Source of the DNA: Sulfuricystis multivorans | GTDB taxonomy: Bacteria > Pseudomonadota > Gammaproteobacteria > Burkholderiales > Rhodocyclaceae | DNA length: 64,000 nucleotides | Reading direction: 5' to 3' | Assembly: GCF_003966565.1 (NCBI RefSeq) | Contig: NZ_AP018719.1 | Span: forward strand, 85,341 to 149,340 | Shown: positions 59,854-64,000 of the stretch, one piece after another | Layout of the letters: the number at the start of each line of letters is the position of its first letter | Position numbering within the stretch: the stretch's first letter is position 1 | Translations under genes and position numbers: made by a program | Notes under the pieces: model-generated | Seen by the model: the letters and a program-made list of their open reading frames with translations, nothing else | The model's database searches: none | Told to the model about the DNA's origin: nothing

Positions 59854-60714
59854 ATGATTCCACTCCGGCTACATCGCGTACTGCTCCTACTTTTTGGGGT
59901 CAGCGCCTTCCTTGCCATTGTTGACGGCATTTTTTTGCGTTGGGGAATGTCGCACCAGACAAGCGACGTACTATCGGGGTTGGTGGCCGGTTTGATGGTT
60001 TTCTACATTGCTTATCAAGGAGGTAAGGTCCTCGTATTTTGCGGCAAAAGGCTTGTTGATGATCCGGAGCGGCGAGCAAGGATTCGTGCAGCACTTTACG
60101 ATATCGGGATCATTGAGGAACGACGAAAAGGAAAGCGTCGCAAGGAAGGTCGAGCGGCCTTGGCCGCAGCGAACGAGATCGAACGACGGGTCGCGGATCG
60201 TCGCAAACAGGTGGGTCCTCCCCCTGGGAAAAAGTTGATGTATGTGTCCGTTGTAAATTCGGAGCGATTCATTGCTATCACCGTCAATTCGGGAGATACC
60301 CATCGAGCCTTCGTGAGTACGCGAATGGTCGATTCCCTTACGCACGGGGCCCTCCGTGGCGTCCTTGCTCATGAATACGGGCACGTGGTCAACCGGCATC
60401 CCATCAAACAAGCCACAATTCTCGGTTTGGTGTCCGCAGTCAAATTTGGAGTGGGGATTCCTGTTGGTGCTGTCGTTGTATTGCTCCTCGCATATCTGTT
60501 CATGCTTCGGGAATGGGAGTTCGTTGCTGACGCTGCGGCGGTCAAGAGAACTAGCCCCGAGGATGTTCTGGCTGCTTTCTATGAGTATCGTCTCATTGAG
60601 GGGGATAAGGACCTGTCCCGCCTCTCCGAGTTCTTCTGTGGCCACCCAAGCTTCCGCCGTCGGATCGCCGCCATTAATGAAAGCCTGGCCGTGTCTCCGG
60701 GAAGGGGCGACTGA
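59854..60714 (+). CDS. membrane-bound M48 family metallopeptidase
   Basis: 286 aa from the ATG at 59854 (MIPLRLHRVLLLLFG). Two N-terminal membrane segments are followed by a basic cytoplasmic-looking stretch (ERRKGKRRKEGRAALAAANE). The peptidase domain has the zinc motif GVLAHEYGHVVNRH (HExxH), then two hydrophobic segments and the third zinc ligand region REWEFVADAAAVKR. The layout is that of HtpX/Oma1-type quality-control proteases. Earlier in-frame start at 59815 adds 13 residues without support. Confidence 0.85.
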   Translation: MIPLRLHRVLLLLFGVSAFLAIVDGIFLRWGMSHQTSDVLSGLVAGLMVFYIAYQGGKVLVFCGKRLVDDPERRARIRAALYDIGIIEERRKGKRRKEGRAALAAANEIERRVADRRKQVGPPPGKKLMYVSVVNSERFIAITVNSGDTHRAFVSTRMVDSLTHGALRGVLAHEYGHVVNRHPIKQATILGLVSAVKFGVGIPVGAVVVLLLAYLFMLREWEFVADAAAVKRTSPEDVLAAFYEYRLIEGDKDLSRLSEFFCGHPSFRRRIAAINESLAVSPGRGD

Positions 60715-60905
60715 TAACGCCTGCACACTTTCATGGCTATCTGCTATCCCCTCTTCTTTAGTGCTCTGGGTTGGTCCGCTCAGGTCTTTGTGGGCCAATG
60801 CGAACATGGCCTTCCCAGAAGAGGATGTTCTCTGTCATTTCCGAATTTTCCAGTGTCAGGGCAAGATACTGCTACAACGCCTGAACTGAGGAAGGAGTCA
60901 TTCCG

Positions 60906-61391
60906 ATGAAACACTTGCTATTGCCAATGGCACTCATTTACGCCAGTGCTGCGACGGCTGATGAGGTCATGCTGAGATATTACGATGCGGCTCCGCCTCC
61001 ATCGAGCTTTACGAGCCGTCCGATGGCAATCCCTTCGCAGCTACCCAGAAAGCAGTTCATCGCCGATATGGACCCGGCGGCTTCCGCCTCGACCAACAGT
61101 CCTTCACCTCAGCCACATTTGGCCACTTCTTCAGGAAATGTATCAGCTCAACCCGGACTTCCACCCAACATGGAGAGAGGAGTCAAAGACCTTGAGGCTG
61201 GGATGGAAGACCTGCGGAGATACACCGCGGTAATGGCCAATCACATCCAACAAAACGGGCTCCGCGGTTTCCTTGCTGTCCCGCCGGAGATTCGCGATCA
61301 AGGAGTAGAGGTCGGCCGAAAGATCGGATATGGGATCGGCGGAATCGCTACGGATGCTGCGCACGACATGATCGTTCCAGATCGCCATTAA
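60906..61391 (+). CDS. secreted hypothetical protein (paralogue 1)
   Basis: 161 aa with a signal peptide (MALIYASAATADEV) and a strong GAGGAAGGAG ribosome site. The middle is Pro/Ser-rich; the C-terminal 60 residues (MANHIQQNGLRGFLAVPPEIRDQ, then GVEVGRKIGYGIGGIATDAAHD) are related to those of the next gene. No family recognised. The 190 bp before it, after the M48 gene, show nothing beyond the ribosome site. Confidence 0.6.
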   Translation: MKHLLLPMALIYASAATADEVMLRYYDAAPPPSSFTSRPMAIPSQLPRKQFIADMDPAASASTNSPSPQPHLATSSGNVSAQPGLPPNMERGVKDLEAGMEDLRRYTAVMANHIQQNGLRGFLAVPPEIRDQGVEVGRKIGYGIGGIATDAAHDMIVPDRH

Positions 61392-61402
61392 ACGTCAATT
61401 AG

Positions 61403-61422
61403 CCCACGACTGAAGTCGCGGG
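61403..61422 (+). mobile_element. hairpin resembling an IS200/IS605-type end
   Basis: CCCACGACTGAAGTCGCGGG in the context TTAG...TTTCCTAG looks like the subterminal hairpin at the ends of IS200/IS605 elements. No transposase gene is present. It may be a remnant or a small non-autonomous element. It lies between the two paralogous secreted genes. Confidence 0.35.
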
Positions 61423-61440
61423 TTTCCTAGCGAGGTGTTT

Positions 61441-61884
61441 ATGAGGGGTATGCTGACCACTCTGATCCTGGGTGCCGCCCTGGCGGAATATGGTCTTACC
61501 GGCCTGCAGCACGATGACGGGACTGCCTTTACGCCAGAAGGGCAGGCGTCAGCAGCTGTCGAGCAGATTGTTCCGATTAGTGGGTATCGCCCACCCCCTG
61601 GTATGGTCATTGCGAGCAACGCCGGCATTGAGCAAGACGTCGCAGTCGGTGTGACTCGGCTGGATTCCTCTTTCCGCAAAATTCCAGGCTACGCTGTAAA
61701 GATGGCCGAGCAAGTCGAGAAGCACGGGATCAATGCTCTTGCTTACGAAGATCCTGAAATGAAGAGCACCGGTCGGGAAATCGGCCTAGAAGTGGGAGCT
61801 GGAATTCGGCATTTTGCGATTGCTCTGGGCAAGGACCTAGTTTCCGCCGCCCGTGGAGCAGGCATGACCAATAAGGTCAATTAA
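61441..61884 (+). CDS. secreted hypothetical protein (paralogue 2)
   Basis: 147 aa from the ATG at 61441 (GCGAGG ribosome site; a GTG at 61435 is an alternative). The N-terminus (TLILGAALAEYGLTG) is a weak signal peptide. The C-terminal part (MAEQVEKHGINALAYEDPEM, then STGREIGLEVGAGIRHFAIAL) parallels paralogue 1: Met-Ala, then a helix, then PE(I/M)...G.E.G...G.GI...A. No family recognised. Confidence 0.6.
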   Translation: MRGMLTTLILGAALAEYGLTGLQHDDGTAFTPEGQASAAVEQIVPISGYRPPPGMVIASNAGIEQDVAVGVTRLDSSFRKIPGYAVKMAEQVEKHGINALAYEDPEMKSTGREIGLEVGAGIRHFAIALGKDLVSAARGAGMTNKVN

Positions 61885-61990
61885 CCGCCCTCAGAAAAAA
61901 TTGGCCGGCGACTTTGTGGGTGCCGGCCTGAATAGTCGATTTTTGCCAAGGTAAATCGAATGCCCATGCAGCAGCTCAACGGCAAATTAG

Positions 61991-62042
61991 TTTGCACGGT
62001 GCGAACAGTATTCTACGCCATAATTGTTCGCATGGTGCGAAC
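61991..62042. promoter_or_regulatory. two operators TT(T/C)GCA-(C/T)GG-TGCGAA
   Basis: TTTGCACGGTGCGAA at 61991-62005 and TTCGCATGGTGCGAA at 62027-62041; the second is a perfect 6-bp inverted repeat with a 3-bp centre. Centres are 36 bp apart. The second lies between the -35 (TTGTTC, 62024-62029) and -10 (TATACT, 62046-62051) of the downstream gene. Confidence 0.7.
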
Positions 62043-62051
62043 GTCTATACT
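62024..62051 (+). promoter_or_regulatory. promoter of the small HTH gene
   Basis: -35 TTGTTC, 16-nt spacer and -10 TATACT. The spacer is almost wholly the operator palindrome, so binding there would block RNA polymerase. Confidence 0.55.
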
Positions 62052-62069
62052 TAAGAGCGCGAGACACCA

Positions 62070-62489
62070 ATGACCCAGACAAAAGACCCTCTCTTCACCC
62101 TCTTTGGTTCTACAGAGCTGGAGCGCGATATCGCACTGATGGATCGCGTAAAAGAGAAGTTTGGACTAAAGTCGGACAGCGAGTTAGCGCGGATGATTGG
62201 GGTTCACAAGAGTGTGCTGTCCGAAATCAGGAGTTGTGCAAAAAACGTGGCCAACGGAAACACGCCGGAGGGGAAAGCTAGGACCTTGACCGCCCTGCAA
62301 CGTCTTCGTGCTTTTAATCACCTCGGGTATGCGTGGGCACGCGATGCACTAATGGCAGCCTTTCCGGAGGCGGTTCGTGAGGAGTTGCGCAAAAACGATA
62401 ACGAGCGGACGCATGCGAATATGGTGGCTACTTCGCAACCGCGACGAACCAAGGCTCGAACCAAGGCACAAACCGGGGCCACTTCCTAG
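62070..62489 (+). CDS. small HTH transcriptional regulator
   Basis: 139 aa. A Cro/CI-type HTH is visible: FGLKSDSELARMIGVHKSVLSEI, followed by RSCAKN and a second helical part (TLTALQRLRAFNHLGYAWARDAL). The C-terminal 35 residues are a basic Thr/Lys/Arg tail. The operators upstream suggest that it represses its own gene and perhaps a divergent one. It overlaps the M23 gene (opposite strand) by 4 nt. Confidence 0.75.
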   Translation: MTQTKDPLFTLFGSTELERDIALMDRVKEKFGLKSDSELARMIGVHKSVLSEIRSCAKNVANGNTPEGKARTLTALQRLRAFNHLGYAWARDALMAAFPEAVREELRKNDNERTHANMVATSQPRRTKARTKAQTGATS

Positions 62490-63703
62490 TCGCTGTCTCT
62501 GGGTCGCCTAAATTCGCGTGGGTTGTACACCGTACCGCGCCAATTCCTATCACTGTTCTGCATGCCCTGCGGGTTAAAGGTGTCCACGAGCTCGGCTACA
62601 AGTCGAACGATGACGAGCAAGGCGGCGATGGCGCTGACCCAAGCCCATAGAGGATAGCCGGTTTCGCGCTCAATATCGTCAACCCAAGACCCTTGAGACT
62701 TTGCCTCAATCGACAATCCGACTTCCTGGACTGCTACCTGGTGATCGGTCGTGGATTCGACCGGCAGTGGTCTTGCATCAGGCGTGTCCATTATGACCGT
62801 GATTTCACGCTTTCCTTCTGGATACTCGACTTTCCCGGGGATTGAGTAATCCGCTTTCACGAGCATATTCTGTCGCGCCTCAAAACGAACTGAGGGGTTG
62901 AAGGCATAGAAGGCGATGGGCAGTGAGTCCTGATGGACAGTTCCGTCTGGATAGACAACGGCCTGCGTTACTGCGAAATGGAGGTGAGGGCCGGACGAAT
63001 ATCCGGTGTTGCCAGAATAGCCGATCAACTGCCCCTGGGTAACGACTTGGCCTGGCCGGACGACCACTCCATTTGTCGCAAGATGAACGTACTGCGCCGT
63101 TGATCCATCCCCATGCTGGACCGTGACAATATTGGCTTTATCGAGAAGATCAGGGTCTGGACCACCTTCAACAAACCCATCCTTCACTTCGACTACTGTT
63201 CCTCCCCTAGCGGCAACTATCGGCGTCTGTTCTGGTATCGTGAAGTCCACGGCGTACAGGCTTTCCCTCCCGGTGTGGGTCGTAATCACTCCCCCATAGG
63301 CTTGCCCAACGAGGGAGCGAACGCCATCTGCAAATGGGAGCCTGTAGGCGAGGGTGGTATCGGGTAGTCTGCGGGCATCTCCAAAAGCGTAACTGTAGCG
63401 CGTGGAGAATCTGAACCCTTCACCTCGAAAAGCAGCGAATACACGGCAGAGTTCCTGTCTGGTGTTGGGAGGGATTACCTTGAAGAGTGGCCAGTTGTGA
63501 TCTGAAGCGAAATTTTCGCCACTGATCTGCACAGCAAGCGTGATTGTCGCAGGTCCATTATTCGCGGCTACGAGGCGATATTCTTGACCGGTTTTCATCG
63601 TCTCGATCCGGAACGGATATCCCCGTTCTGAATGCCCAGCAGCAAGGGCGCTGTGAGCCGCCGCCATTAAGCTGGCAACCAGCAGAATCAACTTCCGAGT
63701 CAC
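62486..63703 (-). CDS. secreted, membrane-anchored M23 family metallopeptidase
   Basis: 405 aa with a signal peptide (LLVASLMAAAHSALA). An N-terminal beta domain is followed by a LytM/M23 domain (residues about 140-265) with zinc ligands in HTGRESLYAVDF (H...D) and GPHLHFAV (HxH). A C-terminal segment (ESTTDHQVAVQEVGLSIEA) leads to a membrane helix (LWAWVSAIAALLVIVRLVAEL) and a short cytoplasmic tail. It cuts cross-links in peptidoglycan and may open the wall for the mating channel or modify it after conjugation. It overlaps the upstream ORF by 4 nt. Confidence 0.88.
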   Translation of the reverse strand: MTRKLILLVASLMAAAHSALAAGHSERGYPFRIETMKTGQEYRLVAANNGPATITLAVQISGENFASDHNWPLFKVIPPNTRQELCRVFAAFRGEGFRFSTRYSYAFGDARRLPDTTLAYRLPFADGVRSLVGQAYGGVITTHTGRESLYAVDFTIPEQTPIVAARGGTVVEVKDGFVEGGPDPDLLDKANIVTVQHGDGSTAQYVHLATNGVVVRPGQVVTQGQLIGYSGNTGYSSGPHLHFAVTQAVVYPDGTVHQDSLPIAFYAFNPSVRFEARQNMLVKADYSIPGKVEYPEGKREITVIMDTPDARPLPVESTTDHQVAVQEVGLSIEAKSQGSWVDDIERETGYPLWAWVSAIAALLVIVRLVAELVDTFNPQGMQNSDRNWRGTVYNPREFRRPRDSD

Positions 63704-63950
63704 TGAATCACGCGGCCATCGAAGACGATCGGCTCTTTGCCCGACAAAAGGGCCGCACAGATCGGCTTTTTAGCGGCTCTTGCTCGAGGGTGTGCAGGAT
63801 TGCCATACGCTCTTTCATCGACAGATGGTTGGCGTCCAAAGCTTCCTTGGCCGGCAAAGGCCTCCCATGAGCGTATGCACTTGATGACAGGCAGAGAAGG
63901 GCGGTGAGGGCAATAATGCCGCGGCAGCTGTGGAGAATTTTTGTGCTCAC
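63700..63950 (-). pseudogene. small secreted protein ORF, apparently frameshifted
   Basis: The start (MSTKILHSCRGIIALTALL, then SSSAYAHGRPLP) is a clear signal peptide in one frame, but the stretch KKPICAALLSGKEPIVFDGRV that ends at 63700, with an ATGA overlap to the M23 gene, is in the -1 frame. The shift point is an A5 run near 63768. If one A were added, the reading becomes a continuous protein of about 83 aa. Either a natural mutation, a sequencing error or programmed frameshifting. Confidence 0.5.
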
Positions 63951-64000
63951 GATGGATGCAGAGTAATGACATTTGAAGGTTGCCCTGGCTCAGGCCGCTT

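Noticed and set aside
59971..60807. Long - strand ORF opposite the M48 peptidase gene
   Set aside because: It mirrors the peptidase reading frame, has no ribosome site or recognisable motif, and the + strand has a complete HEYGH peptidase.
63760..63775. Programmed -1 frameshift site
   Set aside because: The run is only five A residues and does not fit an X-XXY-YYZ heptamer in the zero frame; mutation or sequencing error is simpler.
1..64000. CRISPR arrays, tRNA and rRNA genes
   Set aside because: No regularly spaced repeats with unique spacers and no tRNA- or rRNA-like segments were recognised on reading.

Overview
The window is most of the backbone of a large self-transmissible plasmid (or plasmid-like integrative element) of a Gram-negative proteobacterium, probably beta- or gammaproteobacterial. 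It has mid-50s GC by eye, an F-type (TraB/C/E/H/K/L/N/U/V/W) type IV secretion system, a TraI_2 (MOBH-like) relaxase, a KfrA-like protein, ParA/ParB and a winged-helix replication initiator. No chromosomal housekeeping gene, rRNA or tRNA was recognised.

Layout. (1) 1-4.5 kb, + strand: a cargo module with a GtrA-like flippase, a small coupled ORF, two tandem paralogous polytopic membrane proteins that look like GT-C-type glycosyltransferases, and two small proteins. (2) 4.5-34.4 kb, - strand: the mating apparatus in four transcription units. In transcription order these are relaxosome/coupling (traI, traD, an unknown gene, DUF4400); pilus and core (lytic transglycosylase, OmpA-like lipoprotein, traA, L, E, K, B, dsbC, V, C, trbI, S26 peptidase); outer assembly and adhesin (traW, U, trbC, a two-gene TraN-like set interleaved with two TraT-like genes); and lipoprotein, traF, traH, traG. 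(3) 34.4-38.8 kb: a FlhC/FlhD-like activator pair of the SetCD/AcaCD kind, then a NarL-type response regulator, a NarX/DesK-type kinase, a DUF1805 protein and a membrane-anchored YheO-type PAS protein. (4) 38.9-49.7 kb, - strand: a CobS-like AAA+ ATPase, a DUF3150 protein and a CobT-like VWA protein, with SSB, KTSC, a TSCPD-like protein and several unknowns. Many of these genes are preceded by similar GC-rich leader hairpins. (5) 49.9-55 kb: replication and partition (rep with a probable antisense RNA, parB, parA, kfrA). (6) 55-59.7 kb, - strand: an operon with a RecG-like helicase, an Mrr-like membrane protein and a possible ssDNA-binding protein. (7) 59.8-64 kb: M48 and M23 peptidases, two paralogous secreted proteins, a small HTH regulator with clear operators and a frameshifted secreted ORF.

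The most interesting system is regulatory. A 48-bp sequence recurs at exactly the same place, ending at the -35 position, in front of all four transfer units, the RecG-helicase operon and, more diverged, parA. In the four transfer units the -10 hexamer lies only 6-7 nt from the start codon, so the transcripts should be leaderless or nearly so. The FlhDC-like pair next to traI is the natural candidate to bind this site. Its own promoter carries a different set of palindromic operators and faces the two-component/PAS signalling cassette. This suggests a signal-to-master-activator-to-regulon circuit joining transfer, DNA processing and stability. Function of this circuit is inference; the sites and spacings are visible in the sequence.
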